In this document: positions 1-9,032 of the stretch, one piece after another
Layout: each line of letters begins with the position of its first letter
Numbering within the stretch: the first letter of the stretch is position 1
Source of the DNA: Scytonema sp. UIC 10036
Lineage (GTDB): Bacteria; Cyanobacteriota; Cyanobacteriia; Cyanobacteriales; Nostocaceae
Assembly (NCBI RefSeq): GCF_009725235.1
Contig: NZ_WJFC01000047.1
Location: 1-64,000 of the forward strand
DNA: 64,000 nucleotides
Reading direction: 5' to 3'
Notes under the pieces: model-generated
What the model saw: the letters and a program-made list of their open reading frames with translations, nothing else
Database searches by the model: none
Told to the model about the DNA's origin: nothing
Program-made: the position numbers and the translations under genes

Positions 1-119
1 ACTACGAACAACTAACCACTAACAACTAACTACTAACAACTAACTACTAACAACTAACAACCAACAACTAACAACTAACAACCAACAACTAACAACCAAC
101 AACTAACAACCAACAACTA
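1..119. repeat. Heptad tandem repeat (STRR), CTAACAA/CCAACAA
   Basis: About 16 copies of a degenerate 7-bp unit (CTAACAA, CCAACAA, CTAACTA). It abuts the stop codon of the minus-strand gene that follows. Short tandem heptads of this type are common between genes in heterocystous cyanobacteria. The left edge lies outside the window. Confidence 0.85.
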
Positions 120-722
120 ACCAATTTTCTCTTTTGGAATTCCTACGAGGGACAATCCAGCGATGACGCGTAAATTTTGGCTGCGGATTAATTCAGTAAA
201 GTCTAGCCCAGTACGTCCTTCAATCTTGGCTACAGCCTCAATTGCGGATAACAAATGCTCGGCGGCTTCGGCTTCTGAGTAACCCCGGCGCTCTGCTATG
301 CGAATAGCGGCTTCATCAGCATTAATCTCTGATTCTTGAGAACGATTCATTCGCCATATGCGAAGCAGTGCTAACCCGGTTAATCCACAAGCGACAACTA
401 TACCGACTGCATCTGCTTGGGCTGATTCTACAAATCCTCCTAAAAGACCTGCTACGGCTATACCTTGATAAATATCGGGCTTAAACCATTTGACTCCTAT
501 TAACCAACTCACAGTTCGTAAGAGCAACAGGTCACGTTGTGGTTTTGTCAAGCGACGCCATAAATCGAAGTTAATGTATATTGGTCTGTCTTGATTCCAA
601 GGCAGTGGTAAGGAAGCGTCTATCACCTTTTGCTGTTCTGGCTTACTAACAATTTTTGTTAGCATGCGCCCAGAAGCAGGCATGATATCTATCAAACGGC
701 GTATTTCAACATTTGGTTCCAT
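117..722 (-). CDS. DUF3318-like conserved cyanobacterial protein
   Basis: Protein of 201 residues from the chosen start. It begins MEPNVEIRRLIDIMPASGRM, has two likely membrane segments in the middle (around 'GIAVAGLLGGF' and 'AVGIVVACGLTGLALL'), and ends in a charged helical region with 'INADEAAIRIAERRGYSEAEAAEHLL'. I associate this pattern with the cyanobacterial DUF3318 family, whose function is unknown. The frame could start eight codons upstream at 746, but that segment is made of TGACAAA heptad repeats, so ATG at 722 is preferred. No operon partner is visible; the stop codon runs into the repeat block at the window start. Confidence 0.7.
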   Translation of the reverse strand: MEPNVEIRRLIDIMPASGRMLTKIVSKPEQQKVIDASLPLPWNQDRPIYINFDLWRRLTKPQRDLLLLRTVSWLIGVKWFKPDIYQGIAVAGLLGGFVESAQADAVGIVVACGLTGLALLRIWRMNRSQESEINADEAAIRIAERRGYSEAEAAEHLLSAIEAVAKIEGRTGLDFTELIRSQNLRVIAGLSLVGIPKEKIG

Positions 723-733
723 CTTCAGCCAAT

Positions 734-761
734 TGTCATTTGTCATTTGTCATTTGTCATT
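734..761. repeat. TTTGTCA heptad repeat
   Basis: About four tandem copies of a 7-bp unit lie over the 5' end of the DUF3318-like gene. They extend its reading frame by repeat-derived codons and make the annotated start ambiguous. Confidence 0.75.
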
Positions 762-954
762 AGTCCTTTATCACGGTTTTAACGTGTTGACAAATCTTTA
801 CAGAGTTTGGTTTTTCTCACTGACCGACTTAAGTAAAGCTTTTGATATACAGTAAGATTACCTTATTTATCTACATAATAGAAAAGTACAAGCCAAAACA
901 TTGTAAATAGTTATTTTTACTTAAACAAGTATTTATTGATTAATACAAATAATT

Positions 955-1212
955 ATGGACGCTTTTACTCCTATTCCCCCTAATTGGACAACTCAAGCAA
1001 CTCATGCTTATGAATTTTGCTGTCCTAAATGTCGCTCAAGTAGTTTAGAAGCCGTACAAGTCTGGATAAACCGTCGATCGCCTGTCTTAACCGAACAAAA
1101 TCGGCGTAAATGGCAGGAGTTTTACGAGTGTCATTGTGGTTGTGCTTGGTGGGCTTGGAGTAGCGATCGCCCTCCAACTGATTTGTCTTCCTCACAGGAT
1201 AATCCAATTTAG
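955..1212 (+). CDS. Small zinc-ribbon-like protein
   Basis: An 85-residue protein with two cysteine clusters, 'CCPKC' near residue 22 and 'CHCGC' near residue 59. This is the layout of a small zinc ribbon, so metal binding is inferred from the spacing. No enzyme motif is visible. It resembles small conserved cyanobacterial hypotheticals. It stands alone, with an AT-rich 190-bp upstream region and a hairpin with a T-run directly after the stop codon, which supports a real monocistronic gene. A minus-strand frame over the same bases lacks a plausible start and is treated as a shadow. Confidence 0.7.
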   Translation: MDAFTPIPPNWTTQATHAYEFCCPKCRSSSLEAVQVWINRRSPVLTEQNRRKWQEFYECHCGCAWWAWSSDRPPTDLSSSQDNPI

Positions 1213-1219
1213 AAACATC

Positions 1220-1247
1220 AAAAAAGCCTGCCAAAGCAAGCTTTTTT
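1220..1247. terminator. Bidirectional intrinsic terminator
   Basis: Stem AAAAAAGC / GCTTTTTT with an inner TGC/GCA pairing, giving a T-run on either strand. It sits between the convergent small zinc-ribbon gene (+) and the porin gene (-) and can end both transcripts. Confidence 0.7.
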
Positions 1248-1252
1248 TATCG

Positions 1253-1289
1253 GGACACAAGGTAGTGTTTCAAACACTACCTTGTGTCC
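1253..1289. repeat. Perfect 18-bp inverted repeat
   Basis: Arms at 1253-1270 and 1272-1289 are exact reverse complements around a single central base. It lies just downstream of the porin stop codon on the minus strand. It could be an RNA 3'-end stabiliser, a second terminator stem, or a tiny palindromic mobile repeat. No T-run follows it directly. Confidence 0.8.
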
Positions 1290-1321
1290 TCCTATTGAGG
1301 AAGGGCTGCTAGAAGACAATC

Positions 1322-3067
1322 TTAGAAGGTGAAGGTAGTACGCAATGTACCTACGTATTCGGTATCGTTTCTATCATTATGTTCTGGGTTAAAGATAACT
1401 ATAACACCAGGAGTAATAGAAATATTGTTGCTAAGTTGTAGTCTGTAAATACCTTCTAAATGATAAGAGGTGTCAGTATCTCTTAGAGCTCTGGTTCCAC
1501 CACCTAAAGCATCCACTCTAGCTTCATTGCTTGTTACTTTAGGTGGTTGACCAAAGATAATACCTAGCAAGCTACCTTCTCTTCCAAAATCTCTGATACC
1601 CAAGCTAGCACCCCAGTACCATGCCTCTGCATCATCAGAAAAACCGACTCTTGTGGTGACGCCACCAGCAGTGGTGACACCAGAACTTTCAGCTATCGCT
1701 TGGGTGTAACCTCCCCAAGCAGAAACAGTTAGCCTGTTGGTGGGTCTGAAGGTAGCTTCTATACCGTAGTGGTTGCCTGTAGTAGGAACGTTGCCAAATG
1801 GTTGAGATGCTATATTGCTGCCGGTAGATTCAAACAGGTTTACACCAGCACCACTGGTGACACCACCAACAGTCCGTGCGGGATTTTGATAGCTGTGAGC
1901 ATAAGTAAAACCAAGATTGAAGGCTTTGCTAGGCTGGAAACCTATTTGAGCTATAGCTGCATAGTTACCATCAAATAGACCGTCTCTATCTAATGGACTA
2001 TTAGCTCTGTTACTATTCCCTCCTGCTAGGTAACCCAGCGAGACATTGAGAGCACCTTGAGGATTGATGGTGACCGTTGCACCCGCACCGCCTTGACCTT
2101 GACGGTAGATAGGGCTAAAACGACCGTAGCGGGAGATAGAACCCCGACCGGAACTTGCCAGGTCTGGGTGGAAAGTATTGATATTTTCGTAAAATTCACC
2201 ACCAGTAGCGTCAATCTTAACGCGTATGGCTTCACCTAAGTTGAAGGAATAGTTGAGTTTATCAAGAACAACGTCGTTTTCGTCATTCCCATCGTAACCC
2301 AGACGGGTCATGTTGGTACCACTGACAGTATTATTTCCAACAATGTTTCTAGCTTGCAAACGAGTTTGCAATAGGTCTGAGCCAAAGAAACTGGAGTTCA
2401 AGCTGAGACGAACCCGGTCAGAGAAAGTAATGTTGCTATCCAAGTCTGACTGTGCTGCATTTGGGTCACGTCTCAATGCACGAGCGCCGATAGCAGCGTT
2501 GTCTCCAAAAACGTCTGACAAGCTGAAAATAGCTTCCCCAACTAGTTTGGTGGTGGTAGAGAATTGATTGGCTTCTAGTTCAGCAGTGCGAGCTTCTAGA
2601 GCATCCACACGACCGCGCAAAGTAGCCAATTCCGCTGAAAATTCTTCTTGCAAGCGCTGTAAGGTAGCCAGGTCTTCTTTCCGAACCAAGTCAGCAGTAG
2701 CTGTTGCAATCAGTTCGTTAACTCTGTCCAAACAAGCATTCAAACCTGCTGCAAACTCATAACGGGTCATAGCACGGTTACCGCGATAAGTTCCATTGGG
2801 GTAACCTGCTATACAACCGTAGCGTTCAACCAAGGATTGCAATGCTTGGAATGCCCAGTCAGTGGGTTGTACGTCAGAAAATTGAGAAACCGATGTAACC
2901 TGACCAAGACTTTCGTTTTGTTGTTCTAATTGAGCGACGGAAGTCACGTTTTCAGTGACTTCTCCGGCTAAAGCACTATTAGCTGTGAAGAATGTTGCAG
3001 CCAGAACAACCGGGCTTAACTTCAGCAATTTCCAAGGTAGTTTCGTCATATTTTTCGTCTCACTCAC
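1322..3067 (-). CDS. SLH-domain outer-membrane porin (OprB/iron-uptake-porin type)
   Basis: 581 residues. Signal peptide 1-35 ends 'ANSALA'. An S-layer-homology domain covers about 61-118 ('FSDVQPTDWAFQALQSLVERYGC' through 'MTRYEFAAGLNACLDRV'). A coiled coil follows at about 125-168. The rest is a beta-rich barrel ending in aromatic 'TTFTF', as expected for BamA-assembled porins. This is the typical cyanobacterial SLH porin, where the SLH domain is thought to bind a peptidoglycan-linked polymer and the barrel passes small solutes or ions; the substrate cannot be read from sequence. ATG at 3049 is an alternative start. csaB, whose product class makes the pyruvylated polymer bound by SLH domains in other bacteria, lies at 15.9 kb. 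Confidence 0.93.
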   Translation of the reverse strand: MSETKNMTKLPWKLLKLSPVVLAATFFTANSALAGEVTENVTSVAQLEQQNESLGQVTSVSQFSDVQPTDWAFQALQSLVERYGCIAGYPNGTYRGNRAMTRYEFAAGLNACLDRVNELIATATADLVRKEDLATLQRLQEEFSAELATLRGRVDALEARTAELEANQFSTTTKLVGEAIFSLSDVFGDNAAIGARALRRDPNAAQSDLDSNITFSDRVRLSLNSSFFGSDLLQTRLQARNIVGNNTVSGTNMTRLGYDGNDENDVVLDKLNYSFNLGEAIRVKIDATGGEFYENINTFHPDLASSGRGSISRYGRFSPIYRQGQGGAGATVTINPQGALNVSLGYLAGGNSNRANSPLDRDGLFDGNYAAIAQIGFQPSKAFNLGFTYAHSYQNPARTVGGVTSGAGVNLFESTGSNIASQPFGNVPTTGNHYGIEATFRPTNRLTVSAWGGYTQAIAESSGVTTAGGVTTRVGFSDDAEAWYWGASLGIRDFGREGSLLGIIFGQPPKVTSNEARVDALGGGTRALRDTDTSYHLEGIYRLQLSNNISITPGVIVIFNPEHNDRNDTEYVGTLRTTFTF

Positions 3068-3195
3068 ACCTACTAACTCAACCGTGATATAATCCCCAAA
3101 AATAAAAAAATTGGGAATTTACTACCGATCTTTAGTGAGAATTGTACCAGATGTTCGTAGTGATTAAAAGTTGCTAGAACCTCACTTCTCTATAT

Positions 3196-3795
3196 TTATT
3201 TCTTATCTTGAAAACACAAAATCACGCGGCGCTTGTGGCGTAATAGAGTTCCTTCTTCTTCAAACTGCTGAAGAAGCCGCGTGACTGTTACTCTTGTTGT
3301 ATTTAAGACTTCTGCCATTTCTTGATGGGTTACGTTTAGCTCTATTAACTTACCTTGTTCTACGTCACGACCAAACTTTTCACTTAACCAAACAAGAAAC
3401 TGCCATAAGCGTAAAGAAATGGGTTTGCGATGTACTATACTTAGAAGCTCTTCTGCTTGTTGAATGTGAGACAGCAAGGCGTTAATATCTTGATTCCATA
3501 AATGAGGTGGAACAATGCTTGCTTCTACGCTAGTTAAACACTCTATCTGATATGGCTTAACTCTAGATAAGGGATGACCAACAAGCTCCCCGCTTCCCCA
3601 ATAGCCTAAAGTAATAAATGTGCCATCTTCACTCCAGGTTAATGTCCGAACTGCTCCTCGCTCAATTCTCCACAGAACATCATTACGTGCTGGAATAATT
3701 TCACGCCGCGTGAACAAGCGTTGCGGCAGTTGACTGTTAGAAGTGGGACTAAGTGACTGAGACGTGTTTGGCGTGTGACTTGTGGAATATATCAT
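3196..3795 (-). CDS. Crp/Fnr-family transcriptional regulator
   Basis: 199 residues from the chosen ATG; the frame stays open to 3846. The N-terminal half is a cyclic-nucleotide-binding-like beta roll ('WRIERGAVRTLTWSEDGTFITLGYWGSGELVGHPLS') and the C-terminal half is a Crp-type winged helix with recognition helix 'TRVTVTRLLQQFEEEGTL'. The phosphate-binding-cassette RxS signature of true cAMP binders is not evident, so the ligand is unknown. It is divergent in position from the PhoX gene region, and nothing shows what it controls. The upstream start adds 17 low-complexity residues and is less likely. Confidence 0.85.
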   Translation of the reverse strand: MIYSTSHTPNTSQSLSPTSNSQLPQRLFTRREIIPARNDVLWRIERGAVRTLTWSEDGTFITLGYWGSGELVGHPLSRVKPYQIECLTSVEASIVPPHLWNQDINALLSHIQQAEELLSIVHRKPISLRLWQFLVWLSEKFGRDVEQGKLIELNVTHQEMAEVLNTTRVTVTRLLQQFEEEGTLLRHKRRVILCFQDKK

Positions 3796-4080
3796 GGTCG
3801 TGGGGTGTTTAGTAGAGTGGGATAGTTTAACTGAGCCAAGAGCCACAGGACATACCCTAAAATTTGCAAGGAGATGCTAACTCGCAGGTATTTGAAATCA
3901 AGCGTCTGATACCAGGAATTTTCTTTTGCCTTAACTTCAGTCAAAAGGTGGATTTCGGCACATAATAAATTTTGATACCGTGGAATCATCTTGCTTCTAG
4001 TCGTTGGTTCTGTAGTATATTTTTATTTGAAAAATATTTATTAAGAAAAGAGTTCAGCGGTAGCAAGTTGTGTATGAAAT

Positions 4081-4105
4081 AATTTTTCTTACTTGAAGAA
4101 AAATT
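4081..4105 (-). terminator. AT-rich hairpin downstream of phoX
   Basis: Perfect 10-bp inverted repeat (arms 4081-4090 and 4096-4105, 5-nt loop). It follows the main phoX hairpin on the minus strand and probably backs it up. Confidence 0.5.
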
Positions 4106-4106
4106 A

Positions 4107-4141
4107 GATTGGCAGTAGATAAAAATAGTCTACTGCCGATC
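4107..4141 (-). terminator. phoX terminator hairpin
   Basis: Arms 4107-4119 and 4129-4141 pair over 13 bp with one wobble position, 9-nt loop, just past the phoX stop codon. On the minus strand a U-rich stretch follows. The interval between here and the Crp gene holds no other supported feature. Confidence 0.7.
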
Positions 4142-4147
4142 GCACAA

Positions 4148-6400
4148 TTAAACAACTCGCGATCTTGAGATAGCCACTACCGCCGGTTTAGGAGGAGCGT
4201 CAGGAGTTTTACTAGGCCAATTTGACCCAATAGGAACCTGGCGAGATTGTATAAATTCTTCACCTGTTGTTGTAGTTACAAGAAATTTTCTCGTCTCTGA
4301 TTGTTGGTTTTTCCGAATTCCATTAGCCTCCCCTGGATGCTGTATTGCAAGAAACATTGTTTTCCTGTCTTCGGTAAAACAAGGTCCTGTTGTTTCACAT
4401 TCCATCGGTCCGATGGCAAATAAGAAAGCCCTACCTGCATTTTCGCCACTTGTAGGAATATGCCACAGAGCATTATTTCCAAACAAACCAGAAATGCTAG
4501 CTGGTTTTCCATCTTTAATACGGGATTCTACTGAGTTATTCATCTTGCTAGTAGACATATCTGTTACCATCCAAACACTCCCATCGTTATCTAGTAACAA
4601 ATTGTCTGGATTGGCGAAACCCATACCGCCTGCGGATGGTTCACCACCTGTGGCTAGCATTATCCAACGGAAATTCATGGCTGCAGGATCGCGCCCCTCT
4701 TCTTGCAATCGCATAACCCAGCCGTACTCATAAGGAGTTTCACCTTTGGGACCTTTGAAAACACCAGTATCAGGACCGCCCTCATCATCAGGCGATCCAG
4801 AAGTGAAACTAATGTAAAGGTCGCCGTTGGGGGCTATTTCCGTATCTTCAGGACGCGCCGTACAAGTTGCACCTGCTGCATTAGCTGCATAATGAGCATC
4901 AATTAAGATCGCTCCTTGTTTTTCCTCTGGAGTTCCTACGTATAGGTCTCCCAGTCGTTTGAACCGCTTTTTGTATTGAGCAATTTGCTCGTCTTGATTT
5001 GCTTCAAAATCACCGCCTTCAACACGGGGCGGAAGTTTCCGCAAGCTTCCCACGGCTTCTGCTTTTTGTACCGGACCTTTTGGTAAGCGAATGAGGTTTC
5101 CTGCAATCGTACTGGGAAGATCGGGATCGATAGGTGTATCCTCTTTGAGAGGAATCCAGCGACCTGTACCATCAGGATTAAATTTGGCTGCGTAAAGCAT
5201 TCCTTGTGCAAGCAATCGGGAATTAGCTCGATCTTTGGGATCGCTGACTTTGTCGCGGCTGACAAATTTGTAGATATGTCCTCCCCTGCGATCGCAACCG
5301 GAGTAAAACGCGAGTGGTTTTCCTGCTTCTACCCGTACACCCACAGCTTCATGGTGATAGCGTCCCAACCACGTGTGTTTTGTGCCATAGTCATTGGGGT
5401 TAGCTGGATCGACTTCCACAATCCAACCATATTTATTTCCAGATAAACCGAAAACATTTCCCTGTCCGAAAAGTTCCTCATCACCCAGCGCAAAAGGTCG
5501 CTTTTCTGGCTCAAAGGATGTACCATCAGCATAGACTGGTTCTGGAACTTGAGCTTGGAAATTTTCCTCAGCACTGAGGACTGTACCCCAAGGTGTTGTT
5601 CCACCAGCACAGTTGGCGAAAGAACCGATAATGCGATCGCCCAACTTATCTACATATCCCAGTCCTTGTTTTTTGACAAATACTGCTACTGCGGGTCCGG
5701 TTGCTTTTAAATACCGCCCATCTTCTAACCCAGATACACCACTGATTCGTCTATCTGCCCCGGAGTTAGTGCGTTCCCACTTACCATCTGCTGTTTTGCG
5801 AATTGAGATAATACCCAATCCTTGATCCAAAAGGGCTTCCTTACTGATTTCTCTTATTTGAGCTTTGATTGCATCGTTTTCTGGTAATCCAAAGGCGTTC
5901 ACCTCGTTTTTCCCAGATTTACTCGCTTTCAGTGCTGCTTTTACCTCATCAAACGGCAAAGATTTTCCAATCACCTGCTGATATGTTTGCATCCAAGGTA
6001 TAGCGCTAATATACTCAAAATTAATTGATAGATATCCCTCGTTTTCCCCAGTTTGCACAAACGATAAGTAATCGTTATTGTAACCAAAACGAGAATCTCC
6101 TACCTTATCACCCCATGCAGCGATGACTTGGTACTCATATCCTTTTGGCAATATCAAATCATCTTTTACTTCATAGGTACTATACCACTGCTTTTGTTCT
6201 TCTGGTCGGAAACCAGCTGTTTCTAGGGGAATCGGACCTTTTATTGGGTTAAATGTGAATGTTACTTCTGTACTTTGCGTGGTAGGCTGCACTGCAACTT
6301 TTGTGTCGCATCCTCCCAGGGAACTCAGTGCAACTGTACCTGCACTTCCTCCCAACAACAGCAAGAAATCCCGACGTGTGATACTCATCTGCTTAATCAA
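4148..6400 (-). CDS. phoX: PhoX-type alkaline phosphatase (Tat-exported lipoprotein)
   Basis: 750 residues of the PhoX/DUF839 family. A twin-arginine signal (R9-R10 in 'ITRRDFLLLLGG') is followed by a lipobox-like 'LGGC' with Cys31, so export folded through Tat and lipid anchoring are likely. Family motifs include 'GYEYQVIAAWGDK', 'NNDYLSFV', 'GLSGNKYGWIVEVDP', 'HHEAVGVRVEAGKPLAFYSGCD' and the C-terminal 'FANPDNLLLDNDGSVWMVTD'. PhoX enzymes are calcium/iron-dependent phosphomonoesterases that release phosphate in the periplasm. The gene lies downstream of phoU, sphS and sphR on the same strand but across a 461-bp gap, so it probably has its own Pho-regulated promoter. ATG at 6388 is an alternative start. 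Confidence 0.93.
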   Translation of the reverse strand: MIKQMSITRRDFLLLLGGSAGTVALSSLGGCDTKVAVQPTTQSTEVTFTFNPIKGPIPLETAGFRPEEQKQWYSTYEVKDDLILPKGYEYQVIAAWGDKVGDSRFGYNNDYLSFVQTGENEGYLSINFEYISAIPWMQTYQQVIGKSLPFDEVKAALKASKSGKNEVNAFGLPENDAIKAQIREISKEALLDQGLGIISIRKTADGKWERTNSGADRRISGVSGLEDGRYLKATGPAVAVFVKKQGLGYVDKLGDRIIGSFANCAGGTTPWGTVLSAEENFQAQVPEPVYADGTSFEPEKRPFALGDEELFGQGNVFGLSGNKYGWIVEVDPANPNDYGTKHTWLGRYHHEAVGVRVEAGKPLAFYSGCDRRGGHIYKFVSRDKVSDPKDRANSRLLAQGMLYAAKFNPDGTGRWIPLKEDTPIDPDLPSTIAGNLIRLPKGPVQKAEAVGSLRKLPPRVEGGDFEANQDEQIAQYKKRFKRLGDLYVGTPEEKQGAILIDAHYAANAAGATCTARPEDTEIAPNGDLYISFTSGSPDDEGGPDTGVFKGPKGETPYEYGWVMRLQEEGRDPAAMNFRWIMLATGGEPSAGGMGFANPDNLLLDNDGSVWMVTDMSTSKMNNSVESRIKDGKPASISGLFGNNALWHIPTSGENAGRAFLFAIGPMECETTGPCFTEDRKTMFLAIQHPGEANGIRKNQQSETRKFLVTTTTGEEFIQSRQVPIGSNWPSKTPDAPPKPAVVAISRSRVV

Positions 6401-6457
6401 TTACACCATTGCCATCTGTAAGATAGCAAACAACTTTTATGCTGTTTCTGCCTAATG

Positions 6458-6490
6458 TAAAGGTGTAAGTTTAAGAACAGGTAAGCTTTT
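6458..6490 (-). promoter_or_regulatory. Possible Pho box upstream of phoX
   Basis: Read on the minus strand, this segment has CTTACCTG, CTTAAACT and CTTACACC in close succession, resembling the CTTAACCT-like direct repeats bound by SphR/PhoB in cyanobacteria. Spacing is not a clean 11-bp period, so this is only a candidate. The rest of the gap to 6861 shows no gene. Confidence 0.3.
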
Positions 6491-6861
6491 GATAAAATGT
6501 GTACTATTTAACAAATATTTAATTCTATTATTTTCTGTCTTTTCGATAAATATTTTTTATCAGTTGTCATCCTGTTTGAATTTTGAACTAAGTGTGGGGT
6601 TGACGATATCCATCACTCGTAGGGTGGGCTATGCCGGACAAAATCTTAATAGATTGTACAATACCTATCCCACACTACTTAAAATCTCTACGATCGTCAA
6701 TATGTACTCTTTACCCAAATCAGACAGACCTATCAACCGGCAGAACTTTGATATAAAAATTTATACCAAAAGGAAGATACAACAGGCAGATCCAATCAAA
6801 ACAATGCATTGCGAGCGGAAAAATTTTTCCTCCCTAAGCCCTACCCCCTACCCCCTATATT

Positions 6862-7548
6862 TCAATGTCGCTGACCCGTAACAATGTAAGCTACGCGTTG
6901 ACCAATGTTAGTTGCATGGTCTGCCATTCGTTCCAAACAGCGAATTGCCAGGACAAGCAGTAAGATTGGCTCTATCACGCCGGGAACGTCTTTCTGATGT
7001 GCCAGGGTTTGATAGAGACGCTCATAAGCATTATCCACAGCATCATCCAGTCTCTTTATATACCGTCCACCCACATCATCCAAATCAGCCAATGCCACCA
7101 AACTCGTTGCCAACATAGCTTGAGCGTGATGAGACATAACAGCAATTTCTGGTAAAGAAGGATGAGATGGGTAAGGAAAAATTTTAATTGCAATTTCAGT
7201 CAAATCTTTGGCGTAATCTCCTATGCGCTCTAGATCGCGCACAAGCTGCATAAAAGCACTTAAACAACGCAAATCCCGAGAAGTAGGCGATAATTGGGTC
7301 ATTATTGCCGCACAATCCGATTCAATTTGCCGATAAAAAGAATCAATTTGTTCATCTAATGTCGGAAGTTCCTCAGCTACAGTTAGGTTACGAGTAAATA
7401 GCGCTTGGTGACTCAGGCGAAATGATTGTTCCACCAGAGCACCCATACGCAATACATCTCGCTCCAATCGCCGAATCTCACGGCTCAGCTCAGGTCTTTC
7501 AGGGTTGGGACTGTGGAGGGGGACTTTCACACTTGTAGTCTCAATCAT
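6862..7548 (-). CDS. phoU: PhoU phosphate-signalling regulator
   Basis: 228 residues from ATG at 7548. It consists of two three-helix PhoU repeats: the first contains 'LEELPTLDEQID'-type and 'RDLERIGDYAKDLTEIA' signatures, the second 'ALADLDDVGGRYIKRLDDAVDNAYERLYQ' and 'RCLERMADHATNIGQRVAYIVTG'. The paired ERxxD(Y/H)A(K/T)N-like motifs bind metal clusters in structurally known PhoU proteins. PhoU links Pst transport to the sensor kinase and damps the Pho response. It starts 10 bp after the sphS stop codon, so the two are almost certainly cotranscribed. The frame extends upstream to 7623, but those residues overlap sphS and are not needed. Confidence 0.93.
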   Translation of the reverse strand: MIETTSVKVPLHSPNPERPELSREIRRLERDVLRMGALVEQSFRLSHQALFTRNLTVAEELPTLDEQIDSFYRQIESDCAAIMTQLSPTSRDLRCLSAFMQLVRDLERIGDYAKDLTEIAIKIFPYPSHPSLPEIAVMSHHAQAMLATSLVALADLDDVGGRYIKRLDDAVDNAYERLYQTLAHQKDVPGVIEPILLLVLAIRCLERMADHATNIGQRVAYIVTGQRH

Positions 7549-7558
7549 GAATATTTTA

Positions 7559-8875
7559 TTAACTATAGTCTTGACTTTGAGAATTTGCCACAACGTTAGG
7601 CAGTTGAACCTGTAGCCATGCACCCCCTGTTTTAGGATGGTTCATAGCTTTTATAGAACCTCCATGAGCAAGAACTATCTGTCGAACGATTGCCAAACCT
7701 AAGCCACTACCAATAATTACCGATGACGAGAGATTATCTTTTATTGTGACACGAGAACGGGAGCGATCGCCCCTATAGAATCGTTCAAAAACGTGCGGTA
7801 GATCTGCTTCAGAAAACCCCGTTCCCGAATCAATAATATTAATCTCTAATACTGGCTCGTTTAGATTCTCATTCCCAGGGACTATTATAGCCTCTACTTC
7901 AATAGTTGTGCTAGGGGGGCTGTACTTAATACTGTTATCCAGCAAATTCAAAAACACCTGATAAAGTCGGGACTCATCAGCGTTAATCCAAAAGTTTTCC
8001 ACACCTGAGTATGCTATCTGAATTTGCTGGCGCTGAGCCAAAGGTTCTAGGGTTTCCCAAGCAGAAGCAATGAGCGATCGCACTTCTACTAAGTTCCAAT
8101 TAAGTTGGATAGTTGGGTTAGCTTCTAACTGGGTAAGTTCTAACCAACATTGCACCAAATTGATTAATCTGTCAACCTCTTGTAAAAGCCGACCAACCCA
8201 TCGGTCTAGAGGTGATTTTACACGCTCTTGTAAAGTTTCGACAATCAAACGAATTGAAGTTAGAGGTGTTCTCAATTCGTGAGCGAGGTCAGAAAGAGCT
8301 AGTTCCCGTGCTTTAGTGAGATCCAGCAAAGGTTGTTGATTTTCTATAAATACACCCACTTGTCCTTTAGGTAAAGGCAAGCTCGTTCCTCGCAACATCA
8401 AAGACTTGACTTCTGAAATTGCGGCTGCATCCTCACAAGAAGGATGAAACTCCCACTGTTTCGCTTGCGGCTGTTGACAATTCCGTGTTTGCTCAATTAA
8501 CTGATCCAGTTCGTAAGACCTGACTAACTCTAGCAGCAAGCGCACTTGACCTGGTTGCCATCTTTGCAGGTATAGCATTTTCTGTGCTTGGTCGTTACAC
8601 CAAAGCAGCTGATTTTCCTCATCTACCTGCAAATAACCCAGTGGTGCAAACTCAAGCAAATCTTTTTGGGTTTGCAGCACCTGATGTAATTGTTGCCTTT
8701 GTTGCTTAACCAGTTTAATTTTGTGCCGCAAGTTAGGAATAAGTAGCACCACCCTACATGAGGGTACGGTTAGGGGTTGTAATATTTGAGCCAAGTAATT
8801 GTTCAGTTGAAACTGTTGCCACAACCAAAACCCAATACCAACCGCCAAACCCAATAAAAATCCCAATATAAGCAT
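7559..8875 (-). CDS. sphS: Phosphate-sensing histidine kinase SphS (PhoR type)
   Basis: 438 residues. An N-terminal hydrophobic anchor (about 3-20), a PAS-like region (about 70-185), an H-box with His199 in 'LAHELRTPLTSI', an N-box 'NLLDNSIKYSPP', and G-boxes 'DSGTGF' and 'GSGLGLAI' define a membrane-tethered kinase of the PhoR/SphS group. It has only one membrane segment and no periplasmic loop, as known for SphS, which needs PhoU and the Pst system to report phosphate. It lies between sphR and phoU, which supports the assignment. A 157-bp gap separates it from sphR. Confidence 0.92.
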   Translation of the reverse strand: MLILGFLLGLAVGIGFWLWQQFQLNNYLAQILQPLTVPSCRVVLLIPNLRHKIKLVKQQRQQLHQVLQTQKDLLEFAPLGYLQVDEENQLLWCNDQAQKMLYLQRWQPGQVRLLLELVRSYELDQLIEQTRNCQQPQAKQWEFHPSCEDAAAISEVKSLMLRGTSLPLPKGQVGVFIENQQPLLDLTKARELALSDLAHELRTPLTSIRLIVETLQERVKSPLDRWVGRLLQEVDRLINLVQCWLELTQLEANPTIQLNWNLVEVRSLIASAWETLEPLAQRQQIQIAYSGVENFWINADESRLYQVFLNLLDNSIKYSPPSTTIEVEAIIVPGNENLNEPVLEINIIDSGTGFSEADLPHVFERFYRGDRSRSRVTIKDNLSSSVIIGSGLGLAIVRQIVLAHGGSIKAMNHPKTGGAWLQVQLPNVVANSQSQDYS

Positions 8876-9032
8876 TGCTGGCTGCTAGCTGCTAGTTGTC
8901 TTATGTTCACTAACACACTAACGCTTCTATCAGCCAGAAACTAGTCATATTGTCAATTTTATTTACAGAAATTGTAAATATCCAACTTCTTAGAGAAGTC
9001 GGAGATCTAGCTGGATCTTGCAGCCCATCAAA

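Noticed and set aside
664..855. Plus-strand frame over the DUF3318 start
   Set aside because: Antisense shadow partly made of heptad repeats.
3792..3989. 65-residue minus-strand frame upstream of the Crp gene
   Set aside because: Overlaps the Crp start region, no ribosome-binding site, no recognised pattern.
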